Below are positions 17,195 to 27,573 of a DNA stretch of 64,000 bases, piece by piece. Both the position numbers and the translations under genes were made by a program. Source of the DNA: Luteibacter sp. OK325 (GTDB lineage: Bacteria > Pseudomonadota > Gammaproteobacteria > Xanthomonadales > Rhodanobacteraceae); assembly GCF_003050935.1 (NCBI RefSeq), contig NZ_QAOX01000001.1:186001-250000 (forward strand), written 5' to 3'. The stretch's first letter is position 1, and each line of letters begins with the position of its first letter. Below the pieces are notes generated by a model. The model was not told where the DNA came from. It searched no databases and worked only from the letters and a program-made list of their open reading frames with translations.

Positions 17195-18070
17195 TCAGGT
17201 GAAGTCGTACAGGCGCGCGGGATTGTCGACCAGGAGACGCTTGCGCAGCGACTCGTCCGGGCAGAAGCGGAACATCAGGTCGACCAGACCGCCATCGTTG
17301 GGCATGTCCCTGGAGATATTCGGATGCGGGAAGTCCGTTCCCCACAGCACGCGATCCGGCGCGGCTTCGATAAGGGTGCGGGCGAACGGGATGGCGTCGT
17401 CGAACGGACGCTTGCCGACCGAGACGCGCTCCGCGCCGCATACCTTGACCCAGGCCAGGGGATTGTCGCGCATCAGCGCCACGAGCAGGCGGAATGGTTC
17501 CTGTTCGACGCCTTGCGCCGCCTGGACACGCCCCATGTGATCGATCACGAAGGGCACGCGGATCTTCCCGAGCACATCCTGGAGCTCGACGATGTCGTTG
17601 GCGTCCAGGTGCAGCACCACGTGCCAGCCCATTTCCGCCACGCGATCCAGCACGCGCCAGAACACGCGCATGTCCGGACGACCGCCGAGGTGTTGCACGA
17701 AGTTGAAACGCACCGCGCGAACGCCGCCGGCGTCCAGTTCGGCCAGACCCGCCTCGTCGATGCCGTCGTCGACGATGGCCACGCCCCGGTAGCGGCCCTG
17801 GCCGCGGGCGATGGCGTCGAGCATCGCGGTGTTATCGGTACCGTGACAGCTCGCCTGGACGATCACGCCGCGGTCGAAGCCGAGGAAGTCGTGCAGTGCC
17901 ACCAGGTGTTCGTAAGGCGCATCCGGCGGCGTGTAGCTGCGGTCGGCCGCGTAAGGAAAGCGATCGGCAGGACCGAAGACGTGGCAGTGCGCGTCGCAGG
18001 ACTGCGGTGGCATCTGCTGTTCGGGCTTGGTGGGGTTCGGATCGGGCGGGAGGCAGGATTTCATGTTCAT
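17195..18070 (-). CDS. ligI: 2-pyrone-4,6-dicarboxylate hydrolase (LigI-like amidohydrolase)
   Basis: A 291-residue amidohydrolase-superfamily TIM barrel. [17 protein letters not shown] gives the HxH metal site and the FGP-FPY signature of pyrone-dicarboxylate hydrolases; [19 protein letters not shown] and WGTDFPHPN supply the later His and catalytic Asp. It opens the lactone of 2-pyrone-4,6-dicarboxylate to 4-oxalomesaconate in the protocatechuate 4,5-cleavage and gallate routes. It overlaps ligK by 4 bp and is followed after 8 bp by dctA. Sulfomuconolactone hydrolases are related, but the neighbours favour LigI. Confidence 0.85.
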   Translation of the reverse strand: MNMKSCLPPDPNPTKPEQQMPPQSCDAHCHVFGPADRFPYAADRSYTPPDAPYEHLVALHDFLGFDRGVIVQASCHGTDNTAMLDAIARGQGRYRGVAIVDDGIDEAGLAELDAGGVRAVRFNFVQHLGGRPDMRVFWRVLDRVAEMGWHVVLHLDANDIVELQDVLGKIRVPFVIDHMGRVQAAQGVEQEPFRLLVALMRDNPLAWVKVCGAERVSVGKRPFDDAIPFARTLIEAAPDRVLWGTDFPHPNISRDMPNDGGLVDLMFRFCPDESLRKRLLVDNPARLYDFT

Positions 18071-18759
18071 TCGTTCGGCAGGTCGTCGACGTAGCGCAGG
18101 CCGGCTTCGGCAAGACGCTGGCGCATGTCGTAGATATCGAGACCGAGTTCGCCTTCGGCCAGACGCGCGCGTTTGGCTTCCTCGTTGAGCACGCGCTTGC
18201 GCGAAGCGGCGATGGCCGCATCGACGGTCGCGAAGGGAACGACGACGATGCCGTCGTCGTCGGCGACGATCGCGTCGCCCGGCTTGATGTACTGGCCGCC
18301 GATGACGACGGGAACGTTGACCGAGCCCAGCGTCGCCTTGACCGTACCGCGCGCATGCACGGCGCGTGACCAGACAGGAAAACCCATCCGTCGCAACTCG
18401 GCGGTATCGCGTACGCCGGCGTCGATGATCAGGCCGGCCACGCCCCGCGCCATGAGCGAGGTGGCAAGCAGGTCACCGAACATGCCGTCGTCGTTCTCGG
18501 TGGTGCAGGCGACCACGAGGACGTCGCCCGGCCGGCACTGCTCCACGGCGACATGGAGCATCCAGTTATCGCCAGGCTGGGCGAGGACGGTGACCGCGCT
18601 GCCCGCGATCGCCACGTCCTGCTGGATGGCCCGGATCGGCGGTTGCAGCAATCCGGTGCGGCCCTGGGCCTCGTGCACCGTAGCCACGCCCATCGCCGCA
18701 AGCGTAGCGGCCTGGTCGTCGTTGATCGCCGGACGGTTACGTACGACCACCCCGATCAT
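18067..18759 (-). CDS. ligK: 4-carboxy-4-hydroxy-2-oxoadipate aldolase / oxaloacetate decarboxylase
   Basis: A 230-residue RraA-like class II aldolase. GDVLVVACTTENDDGMFGDLLATS and GLIIDAGVRDTAELRRMGFPVW carry the Arg and Asp residues typical of the LigK/GalC/HMG-aldolase group, and GDAIVADDDGIVVVPF is the family's C-terminal core. It cleaves 4-carboxy-4-hydroxy-2-oxoadipate to pyruvate and oxaloacetate, the last step of the pathway encoded by the genes upstream. It overlaps galB and ligI by 4 bp on each side, so it is made within one translationally coupled block. Also called galC or proA. Confidence 0.9.
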   Translation of the reverse strand: MIGVVVRNRPAINDDQAATLAAMGVATVHEAQGRTGLLQPPIRAIQQDVAIAGSAVTVLAQPGDNWMLHVAVEQCRPGDVLVVACTTENDDGMFGDLLATSLMARGVAGLIIDAGVRDTAELRRMGFPVWSRAVHARGTVKATLGSVNVPVVIGGQYIKPGDAIVADDDGIVVVPFATVDAAIAASRKRVLNEEAKRARLAEGELGLDIYDMRQRLAEAGLRYVDDLPNE

Positions 18760-19478
18760 GCGAGGGTGCCCTGGGTCACGTGCGGGAAGACGCGCTGGAA
18801 CGCTTCCGCATAGGTGATCTTGAAGTCCGAGTTACGTGACGCCTGTGCACCGCGCTGCAAGCCGACGCGCGTGTAGTACTCCCACAGGTGTTCCTGGGCG
18901 CGCATGGTCTCGAAAGCCGCGCGTTTCTTTTCCCACACCGGAGTGATGTCGAGGAACAGTTCCGGCTTCCACTCGCACTGCTCGGGCTGGTGCGGTTCGA
19001 AAAGGAAAACCGGCGGTGCACCAATCACCGGCACCGCCGGCTCGTGACCATGCGCCTGTGCCACCACGCGCGCTTCCTGGGCGATGTGCGTGGCCAGCGG
19101 GTGGTCGAAGTTGTAGGGATCCTTCAGCGAGTGACTCAGCACGAAGGAGGGACGCAGCTCACGGTAGATCTTCGCCAGGTGAAAAACCACATCCAGGTCG
19201 GCGCGCATCGGGTAGTCGCCGATATCGAGGAACTCGACGCTGGCACCGAGGATGCCGGCCGCTTCTTCGGCTTCGGCGCGGCGATCGGTCTTCACACGGT
19301 CCATGGTCATGCCGGGCTGGCGCCACAGCTTGGCGGATTCCCCGCGTTCGCCGTAGGAAAGGCAGACGATATGCACGCGCCAACCTTGTGCGGCATGCAG
19401 CGCGATGGCGCCACCGGCGCGCCAGACGAAGTCGGCGGAGTGGGCGCTCACGATGAGCGCGGTCTTCGTATCGGACAT
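18756..19478 (-). CDS. galB: 4-oxalomesaconate hydratase (GalB, PIG-L family)
   Basis: A 240-residue protein of the LmbE/PIG-L zinc-hydrolase fold. VSAHSADFVWRAGGAIALHA holds the N-terminal AHxxD zinc site, SYGERGES follows, and HSLKDPYNFDHPLATH supplies the later His residues. Most of the family are deacetylases, but GalB of Pseudomonas putida is a hydratase, and the combination with galD, ligK and ligI identifies this one. It hydrates the enol form of 4-oxalomesaconate to 4-carboxy-4-hydroxy-2-oxoadipate. It follows galD by 24 bp and overlaps ligK by 4 bp. Confidence 0.88.
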   Translation of the reverse strand: MSDTKTALIVSAHSADFVWRAGGAIALHAAQGWRVHIVCLSYGERGESAKLWRQPGMTMDRVKTDRRAEAEEAAGILGASVEFLDIGDYPMRADLDVVFHLAKIYRELRPSFVLSHSLKDPYNFDHPLATHIAQEARVVAQAHGHEPAVPVIGAPPVFLFEPHQPEQCEWKPELFLDITPVWEKKRAAFETMRAQEHLWEYYTRVGLQRGAQASRNSDFKITYAEAFQRVFPHVTQGTLA

Positions 19479-19502
19479 GGGTTTACTGCTCCAGGGGGGA
19501 GA

Positions 19503-20585
19503 TCAGGCGGCGGGGCCGCGCCAGATCGAGGGGGAGATGGGTACGCTGCCGCGCATCAGCAGCCGGGCGGTACGCAGCAAGGCCGCGCGGATCACGCGCG
19601 TGCCGTCGAGGCCAACCTCGACGCTGAATTCGCCGCTCGGGTGCTCGATCGACAGCGAGCGCGTATCGCCTTCGCCGGCGACCGCGAGGTCGTGGGCGAC
19701 CGTGCCGGGCAGCACCGCTGCCGTGGCGACCGTCACGGCGCCGAGCACGCCGATCGAGCTGTGGCAGTCGTGCGGAATGAAGGTGCGCGTGCTTATCGCG
19801 CCGCCCGCGCGGGGTGCGGAGACGAGGGTGATTTTCGGGATCGGCTTCTTGCTCACGTCGCCAAGATTCATCAGCGGGCCCGCCTGCAGGCGCAAGGCCT
19901 CGATGCGAGCCTTCAGCGCCGTATCGGCATCGAGCGCTTCCGGCCGCTCGTCACCGCGCACACCGAGATCGCTCGCCGCGATGATCATCACCGGCATGCC
20001 GTTGTCGATCAGGGTCACCGCCACGCCGTCGATGATGTCGCGCAGGTTGCCTGTCGGCAGCAGGCTTCCGCTGACCGATCCTTCGGTATCCAGGAAGCCG
20101 CAGCTCACCGGAGCCGCCGGTCGCGGCACGCCGTCGATGCGCGCGTTGCCGTCGTACACGGGGCGACCGAAAGGCGTCTCGATGGTGATCTCGGCGATGA
20201 CGCCGGTATTCACCGTACGCACGCGGCGCGTGGTGCTGCCATGGTCACCGGCGAGCAGCCCGGCCTCGATAGCGGCAGGCAGTGCCGCGGCGAGCATGTT
20301 CCCGCAATTCGGCGTGGTATCGACGGTGGCATCGGCGATGCCGACCTGGGCAAACAGGAAGTCGAGATCGGCGGCTCCGTCCTCCGGAAGCGAGAGGACG
20401 CCGGCCTTGCTGGTCAGGGTGCGCGCGCCACCGAGTCCGTCGATCTGGCGTTCGTCGGGAGATCCCATGACCGCAAGGATCACCGCGTCGCGGGTGGCCT
20501 TGTCCCCGGGAAGATCGCTGGCGAGAAAAAATGGCCCCTTCGAGGTGCCACCACGCATGTACCAGCAGGGAATCTCATGAGCCAT
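19503..20585 (-). CDS. galD: 4-oxalomesaconate tautomerase (GalD, PrpF family)
   Basis: A 360-residue PrpF-like isomerase of the diaminopimelate epimerase fold. IPCWYMRGGTSKGPFF is the family signature, QIDGLGGARTLTSK follows, VDTTPNCGNMLAA carries the conserved Cys, and HDCHSSIGVLGAV the matching site in the second half. GalD converts the keto and enol forms of 4-oxalomesaconate, which GalB then hydrates. The ATG at 20585 (MAHEIPCW) is preceded by a GGTGA ribosome site; a GTG at 20597 is an alternative. It is the first gene of the gal-lig-dctA operon, with a candidate operator at 20666-20683. Confidence 0.88.
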   Translation of the reverse strand: MAHEIPCWYMRGGTSKGPFFLASDLPGDKATRDAVILAVMGSPDERQIDGLGGARTLTSKAGVLSLPEDGAADLDFLFAQVGIADATVDTTPNCGNMLAAALPAAIEAGLLAGDHGSTTRRVRTVNTGVIAEITIETPFGRPVYDGNARIDGVPRPAAPVSCGFLDTEGSVSGSLLPTGNLRDIIDGVAVTLIDNGMPVMIIAASDLGVRGDERPEALDADTALKARIEALRLQAGPLMNLGDVSKKPIPKITLVSAPRAGGAISTRTFIPHDCHSSIGVLGAVTVATAAVLPGTVAHDLAVAGEGDTRSLSIEHPSGEFSVEVGLDGTRVIRAALLRTARLLMRGSVPISPSIWRGPAA

Positions 20586-20665
20586 CGTTATCACCACGGT
20601 CTTGAACCGGGACGATGGTCCTCGCGGCAGGCAAGGCGAACAACGCGATGCACCACTTATCTGCT

Positions 20666-20683
20666 ATGCACAATCCTCATGAC
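20666..20683. promoter_or_regulatory. Candidate GalR-type operator upstream of galD
   Basis: The 18-mer reads ATGCACAAT-CC-TCATGAC. The same pattern with AT in place of CC occurs in inverted orientation upstream of the porin gene at 24023-24040. Each copy has the ATG-N9-CAT symmetry expected of a LysR-type site, and a further shared segment (AACAACGCGATG) lies between each copy and its gene. Confidence 0.55.
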
Positions 20684-20728
20684 CGAGCACCCGGATTGCA
20701 TTTGATGCAACGCACCAACGCCCCCCTT

Positions 20729-20752
20729 GTGGGAGCCGCTTCAGCGGCGAAG
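20729..20752. repeat. Single REP element
   Basis: TGTGGGAGCCGCTTCAGCGG with CGAAG following; the GCCGCT/AGCGGC arms form a hairpin. It lies between the gal promoter region and the first MITE-like element. Confidence 0.85.
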
Positions 20753-20823
20753 CTCTTGGCTCTTCGCGAAGTTTCGGGGGCGGGCTCGCCTTCGGCCTCG
20801 TTTTCACGCTCGCGGTGCTTCGC

Positions 20824-21060
20824 AAGAGCCGGCGGGTATCACCCTCGGGGCCACGACTGCAGCGACCCGCTAGGGAGGGCCGCAAGAGCGGCCGTTTACT
20901 TACTGCCCTACGGGCCGGGTCGGCGCCCCACCGGAGGTTTTCGACGCGACTCCTGTCGCGCGAAAACGGCCGGCCATCCATGGCCGACCCCCTGCGGGCT
21001 TTTTCCGGTGGCACGCCTCGCCTCCGCTACCGGCCCCGAGGGTGATACCCGCCGGCTCTT
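20824..21060 (+). mobile_element. MITE-like element 1 (237 bp, 29-bp perfect terminal inverted repeats)
   Basis: The ends 20824-20852 and 21032-21060 are perfect reverse complements over 29 bp (AAGAGCCGGCGGG-TAT-CACCC... inward). The interior carries short hairpins, including GGCCGGCCATCC/ATGGCC near 20970-20985. There is no convincing reading frame. Similarity to the inverted second element extends left of the repeat to about 20780. A non-autonomous transposable element or a large structured repeat are both possible. Confidence 0.75.
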
Positions 21061-21135
21061 CCGAGTACTGAGGTTCGTGGGGTCGAGCGCACCGCTCGCT
21101 ATCCGACAGGCGACCGTTTCTTTCGCATACGTCAT

Positions 21136-21177
21136 GCATCGTGCATCGTGCATCGTGCGGCAGGCGGCAGGCGGCAG
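21136..21177. repeat. Two adjacent heptanucleotide microsatellites
   Basis: GCATCGT is repeated three times (21136-21156) and is followed almost directly by nearly three copies of CGGCAGG (21158-21177). They lie in the spacer between the two MITE-like elements and have no coding context. Confidence 0.9.
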
Positions 21178-21267
21178 CGAGTAAGCATGCGGCGACATCG
21201 CACGCGTCGCCAGTGACCCCTCAGCACTGACAGCAGGGCACGCTCCGCAATCAACCTCGTCGTTGGG

Positions 21268-21518
21268 AAGAGCCGGCGGGGCCAGTGCCACCCTCGGGGC
21301 CGGTAGCGCAGGCGAGGGCTTCGACTGGATAAGGCCCGCAGGGGGCCGGCCATGGATGGCCGGTCGTTTTCGCGCGACAGGATGCCGCGTCGAAAACCCC
21401 CAGGCGGAGCCCGACCCGGCCCGAAGGGCAATAGATAAACGGCCGCTTTTGGGCGGCCCTTCCTGTTCGGGTCGCCGCAGTCGTGGCCCCGAGGGTGGCA
21501 CTGGCCCCGCCGGCTCTT
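21268..21518 (-). mobile_element. MITE-like element 2 (251 bp, 34-bp perfect terminal inverted repeats)
   Basis: The ends 21268-21301 and 21485-21518 are perfect reverse complements over 34 bp. Read on the minus strand, the interior closely matches element 1 (shared blocks include GTTTTCGACGCG, CCTGTCGCGCGAAAACG and CCGGCCATCCATGGCCG). Its terminal repeats differ from those of element 1 by a small insertion (GGCCAGTGC in place of TAT) that is present in both ends. Similarity continues past 21518 to about 21562. Confidence 0.75.
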
Positions 21519-21575
21519 GCGACGCACCGCGAGCCCAAACGCGAGGCCGAAGGCGAGCCCGCAATCCGCCGAATG

Positions 21576-22499
21576 CTATTCCACCGGATCTAACCGACCC
21601 TCGGCAATCAACTCATCGACCAGCACCAGGGTGCGCTCGGTAATCGTGCTCATCGGGCGCTGAGTCGGCGTGGCCACGACCAGACGCGTCACGATGCTCG
21701 GCATCACGATCGGCACCGCGCGCAGGTGATGCTCACCGCGTCGTGCCAGCAGCGCATTGCGCGAGAGTACGCCGTACCCCACGCCACGCTCCACGAGGTC
21801 CAGCAGCGAGCGCACGGCGTCGATCTCGAGGCGGATGTCCAGCGAGACACCGTAGCGTGCGGCGTCGGCTTCGATCAGCTGGCGCACCGAATGCAGGGGC
21901 GAGGGAATGATCAGGGGATACTGGCCAAGCGTCCCCAACGGCACGGCGTCGGGTAGCGTACGTCCGTCGCGCGTGCTGCCGATCAGGTAGAGCTCTTCGG
22001 AATGCACGTGGCGGAAGCGCATGTTCGCGTTCACCGCGGGGTTGTACAGGAGCGCGCAGTCGAGGCGGCCCAGCTGCAGCCATTCCAGCAGGCTCGCGCT
22101 CAACGCCTCGACCACGCTGATCTGCGCGGCAGGGTAGCGTTCGCGAAAGCGCATCACCAGTTCGACCGTCAGCAGCGAGCCCACGCTGGGCGGCACGCCG
22201 ATGGCGAGCTTGCCTGCCTGCACCCCGCGGGCCTGCCCGAGCTGCAGCCGCGCCACTTCCACCTGCCGAAGGATACCCCGCCCGTGCTCGACCAGCTCGC
22301 GGCCCGCTTCGGTGGCGACGACGCCGCGACCGTTGCGCTCCAGCAGGTGCGTGCCCAGCTCCATCTCGAGCTGGCGCACCTGGCGGCTGAGCAGCGACTG
22401 GGAGACATCCAGCGTCGCCGCGGCACGCGTAAGGCTGCCGAACTCGACGATGCGGATGAAGCTCTGCAGGTGTTTCAGGTCCAAGGTTGCGTCGCGCAC
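21576..22499 (-). CDS. LysR-family transcriptional regulator (GalR-like by context)
   Basis: A 307-residue LTTR. The N-terminal winged helix is clear (LKHLQSFIRIVEFGSLTRAA, then LDVSQSLLSRQVRQLE), followed by the LysR substrate domain (GKLAIGVPPSVG, RLDCALLYNP, LVERGVGYGVLSRNAL). The start is GTG at 22499. It lies 49 bp after the porin on the same strand and upstream of the galD operon, with the two MITE-like elements in between. By position it is the likely regulator of both units; the shared 18-bp site upstream of galD and of the porin supports this. The effector would be a pathway acid. Confidence 0.88.
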   Translation of the reverse strand: MRDATLDLKHLQSFIRIVEFGSLTRAAATLDVSQSLLSRQVRQLEMELGTHLLERNGRGVVATEAGRELVEHGRGILRQVEVARLQLGQARGVQAGKLAIGVPPSVGSLLTVELVMRFRERYPAAQISVVEALSASLLEWLQLGRLDCALLYNPAVNANMRFRHVHSEELYLIGSTRDGRTLPDAVPLGTLGQYPLIIPSPLHSVRQLIEADAARYGVSLDIRLEIDAVRSLLDLVERGVGYGVLSRNALLARRGEHHLRAVPIVMPSIVTRLVVATPTQRPMSTITERTLVLVDELIAEGRLDPVE

Positions 22500-22548
22500 C
22501 GGCTGTCCAGGGTGATCCGATTATGGCGCGAATGCGGCGGGAGCAGCG

Positions 22549-23898
22549 TCACTGGCTACCCGGGCCACCCATGTTCACCATGACCCGCAGGCCGATGACG
22601 ATGGCGTTGGCCGGCACGCGCTTCACGCCCACCGTGTTGCCGAGGATGTCCGGGTGCACGATGTACTGCAGGTTCGGCACCAGGCTGACCACGGGGAACA
22701 GCTTGTAGCTGTAGTTGAGCTCGGTCATCCATTCGTTGCGGGTGAAGTGGTCGTTGGTGCCGCTGTCCTTGTGGATCACGTCGTCTTCGTAGCCGATGGC
22801 CTTGCGGCTGAAGCGGAACAGCGTGCCCTGGAAGCCCAGCGAATCCGTCGGGCGGGCCGCGGACAGGCCGGTCCACAGCAGGCCGAAGGTGGACTGCAGC
22901 GTGTAGTTCTCGGCATTGTCGAGCGGGCCGGTCAGCGAACCGAATACCGCGAGATTGCGCGTATTGGTGTTCGGATCCGGCTTCCAGACCACCTTGTCGG
23001 CGAGCACATAGACACCATACCGGCCGCCATCGTAGCTACGTGCGGTGCCACCGACGAGACCGCGATGCAGGCCCTTCGTATTGAGTTCCGGATCGGTGAA
23101 GTCGGCGGAGTTGTACCAGCCACCGATCTTCAGGTGCTTCGGATAGGGATCGTTGGCGAAGCTGGTTTCGTAACCGGCTTCCACCGGGATCATCACGCCG
23201 GTGGCATTGTTGAAGCCCCAGTTGAGACCGTTGTTGTTACGGCGGTCGGGATTGATCTCGAACGCGCCGATCGACAGGTAACGCGCGTCCGGCTGGTACT
23301 TCACGCGTGCACCCCAGTTCACATAGGGAAAGCCGCTGAAGCCACCGGAGGTGTTGGTGAGCTGGTACGGGCAATCCGGCGCACTGACGAAACGGCAACC
23401 GTAAGTGGAGCGCGCGAACTGCCAGGTCGCGTTGAGTCGGCCGGCGAGCACGTTGATGTGGCTGTCGGAGAACTGCTGTTCCCAGCTCAGCTGCGCGAGC
23501 TCCCACTGGCGTTTCGGGTACCAGTAACCCTGGATCTTCTGCAGCACGCCGATGTCATTGGCCGCCACGCTCTGGCCGTAATAGCGGGCGAAGGTGATGT
23601 GCATCTTGCCACCGTCGATGCCGGCCAGCTTGCCCATGTCCAGATCCGCACCACCGACCACGCCGCCGCCGTTGGTCGCGCCAAGGCGCTCGCCGCCACG
23701 CACGCTACCGGCCCAGTCGTTGGCCCAGACGAAGCGCAAGGCGATGCCGTCGTCACGCAGGCGATCCACGGGACCACGGGTGTCCTTGGGCTTCTCCGGT
23801 GTCGTCTGGCGAGGTTCCTGTGCGTCCGGGGTCGTCTGCGCCACGGCAGCCGAAGTGGCGAGAGCGAACAATGCGGCGATGGCGAAACGATGGATCAT
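22549..23898 (-). CDS. OprB-type carbohydrate-selective porin family protein
   Basis: A 449-residue outer-membrane protein with a signal peptide (MIHRFAIAALFALATSAAVA, cleaved near residue 21). The barrel shows alternating aromatic strands and the family's VWANDWAGSVRGG opening, INVLAGRLNATWQFARS, YVNWGARVKYQPDARYLSIG, and a C-terminal IGLRVMVNMGG. Family members pass sugars or small acids. It precedes the LysR gene in the same direction and carries the same upstream operator as galD, so it probably admits the aromatic-derived acids used by that operon rather than a sugar. Confidence 0.8.
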   Translation of the reverse strand: MIHRFAIAALFALATSAAVAQTTPDAQEPRQTTPEKPKDTRGPVDRLRDDGIALRFVWANDWAGSVRGGERLGATNGGGVVGGADLDMGKLAGIDGGKMHITFARYYGQSVAANDIGVLQKIQGYWYPKRQWELAQLSWEQQFSDSHINVLAGRLNATWQFARSTYGCRFVSAPDCPYQLTNTSGGFSGFPYVNWGARVKYQPDARYLSIGAFEINPDRRNNNGLNWGFNNATGVMIPVEAGYETSFANDPYPKHLKIGGWYNSADFTDPELNTKGLHRGLVGGTARSYDGGRYGVYVLADKVVWKPDPNTNTRNLAVFGSLTGPLDNAENYTLQSTFGLLWTGLSAARPTDSLGFQGTLFRFSRKAIGYEDDVIHKDSGTNDHFTRNEWMTELNYSYKLFPVVSLVPNLQYIVHPDILGNTVGVKRVPANAIVIGLRVMVNMGGPGSQ

Positions 23899-24022
23899 GG
23901 ATTGAAGCCCCCTGGAGCCGCCGAAGGATGGCGGAGCGGGGGCGATGCTGTCGGCCCGGGGGCCGCAGAACAACGCGATGGGGCAACTATCAGGTATGCG
24001 TAGAACGCATGACTTGCGTTAC

Positions 24023-24040
24023 GTCATGAATATTGTGCAT
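24023..24040. promoter_or_regulatory. Candidate GalR-type operator upstream of the porin
   Basis: On the minus strand the site reads ATGCACAAT-AT-TCATGAC, matching 16 of 18 bases of the site upstream of galD at 20666-20683. The 330-bp gap between the porin and the fdhF-like gene otherwise holds only a partial REP head (GTGGGAG, near 24076) and no gene that I can see. Confidence 0.55.
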
Positions 24041-24228
24041 TGCAGCAACGGGACCGATGCTCCGATGAGCGCCCTGTGGGAGTCAGGCAGGGCGTGATTG
24101 CGGCAGAGGCACATATGCCGCGACACGCAAGGATTCTGCCAGTCCGCCGACAACGGACGGCACATCGCGCGATTAATAACGCCGTCCCGTTTAGGATTGG
24201 CACAGGTGTCAGATCACGAGGCGAACCC

Positions 24229-26563
<2,335 letters not shown>

Positions 26564-26574
<11 letters not shown>

Positions 26575-27532
26575 TCGGGATCTACCGAAAGGATGTGCGA
26601 CGCGGCCCGTGCTCCGCGTGGAGCGCGGGGTCGCGACGCCGGACGACGACCGCCTTGCCGAGGAAGTGCCGATCGCGATGCACTTCGACGGCGAGCCGTT
26701 CGCGGTGATGATGGCAACGCCGACCGACCTCGAAGACTTCGCGCGCGGGTTCGCCCTCACCGAGGGTCGCGTCGGTTCGGTCGCGGAAATCGAGCGGATC
26801 GATGTGCAGGAAGTCCTCGAAGGCATCACCGTAAACATCCGTACGTCGAAGACCTGTAGGAGCCGCTTCAGCGGCGAAGGCAGCTCGCCTCAGGCTTCAA
26901 CGGAAGGCTCCGCGGGGATCGCCGATGAAATCGGCTCCTACAAGAGCACTGACGATGAAATCGGCTCCTACAAGAGCACTGACGATGAATTCGGCTCCTA
27001 CAAAGGCATCGCCGGCGGAGCCGGCTCCCCCAAAGAGCGGCTGTTGCCCGGTCGCAGCGGGTGCGGCATTTGCGGCAGCCGCGAGCTGGAGGATGTGGTG
27101 CGTCATCCCGATCCCGTGGGCATGGGTCCGACGATCGGCGTCGACGCCATCGAGCGGGCGCTGGAATCGCTGCGCGCATCGCAGCCGATCAACGCCTTTA
27201 CCGGCTCCGTCCACGCGGCGGCATGGGCGCTACCCGATGGCGCCCTCACCTGCGTTCGCGAGGATGTCGGCCGGCACAATGCGCTGGACAAACTCATCGG
27301 CGCGATGAGTACAGCGCAGATCGATGCTAACGACGGGTTCGTCGTGATCACCAGCCGCGCGAGCTATGAGATGGTCACCAAGGCGGCGGTTGCCGGCATC
27401 ACCATCGTCGTCGCGATATCGGCACCGACGGCGCTGGCCGTGCATCTTGCCGCCGATTGTGGACTTACCCTGATCGGGTTTGCGCGGCCGGGGCGGTTCA
27501 ATGTTTATAGCCGGCCGCAGCGGATTATCTGA
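26564..27532 (+). CDS. fdhD: FdhD sulfurtransferase with an in-frame REP-derived insertion
   Basis: A 322-residue protein, about 55 longer than usual FdhD. FdhD passes sulfur from a cysteine desulfurase to the Mo cofactor of formate-dehydrogenase-type enzymes. Conserved parts are [20 protein letters not shown] (about residues 34-53), [22 protein letters not shown] with the reactive CxxC at C167/C170, and [18 protein letters not shown]. Residues 98-156 are encoded by a REP array (26855-27031) that includes a 30-bp tandem repeat read as [10 protein letters not shown]. The insertion keeps the frame and sits just before the CxxC loop. The gene overlaps the molybdoenzyme gene upstream. Confidence 0.9.
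26855..27032. repeat. REP array inside fdhD
   Basis: It begins with a full REP (TGTAGGAGCCGCTTCAGCGG, then CGAAGG at 26855-26880). From 26924 come two exact 30-bp copies starting GATGAAATCGGCTCCTACAA, at 26924 and 26954, a diverged third at 26984 and a fragment of a fourth at about 27014. Each copy holds an inverted REP head (GGCTCCTAC). All units stay in the fdhD reading frame. Confidence 0.92.
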
Positions 27533-27540
27533 GCCGGGGA

Positions 27541-27565
27541 ATCGCCGCTGAAGCGGCTCCCACAT
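27541..27565. repeat. Single REP element after fdhD
   Basis: ATCGCCGCTGAAGCGGCTCC with CACAT following lies between the convergent fdhD and the 111-residue gene, and may serve both as a transcript end. Confidence 0.85.
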
Positions 27566-27573
27566 TACCTCGG

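Noticed and set aside
17195-18070. Generic TatD or metal-dependent deaminase
   Set aside because: The VFGP...FPY opening and the galD-galB-ligK context favour pyrone-dicarboxylate hydrolase.
18888-20705. A 605-codon plus-strand frame across galB and galD
   Set aside because: It has no domain character and lies antisense to conserved enzymes.
20615-21643. Several 75-220-codon frames on both strands in the MITE-like region
   Set aside because: They arise from the repeat elements themselves, occur in both orientations and lack ribosome sites; such repeats are easily misannotated as small proteins.
26924-27031. Possible CRISPR array in the 30-bp repeats
   Set aside because: There are no unique spacers; the units are contiguous REP-derived tandem repeats inside a gene.
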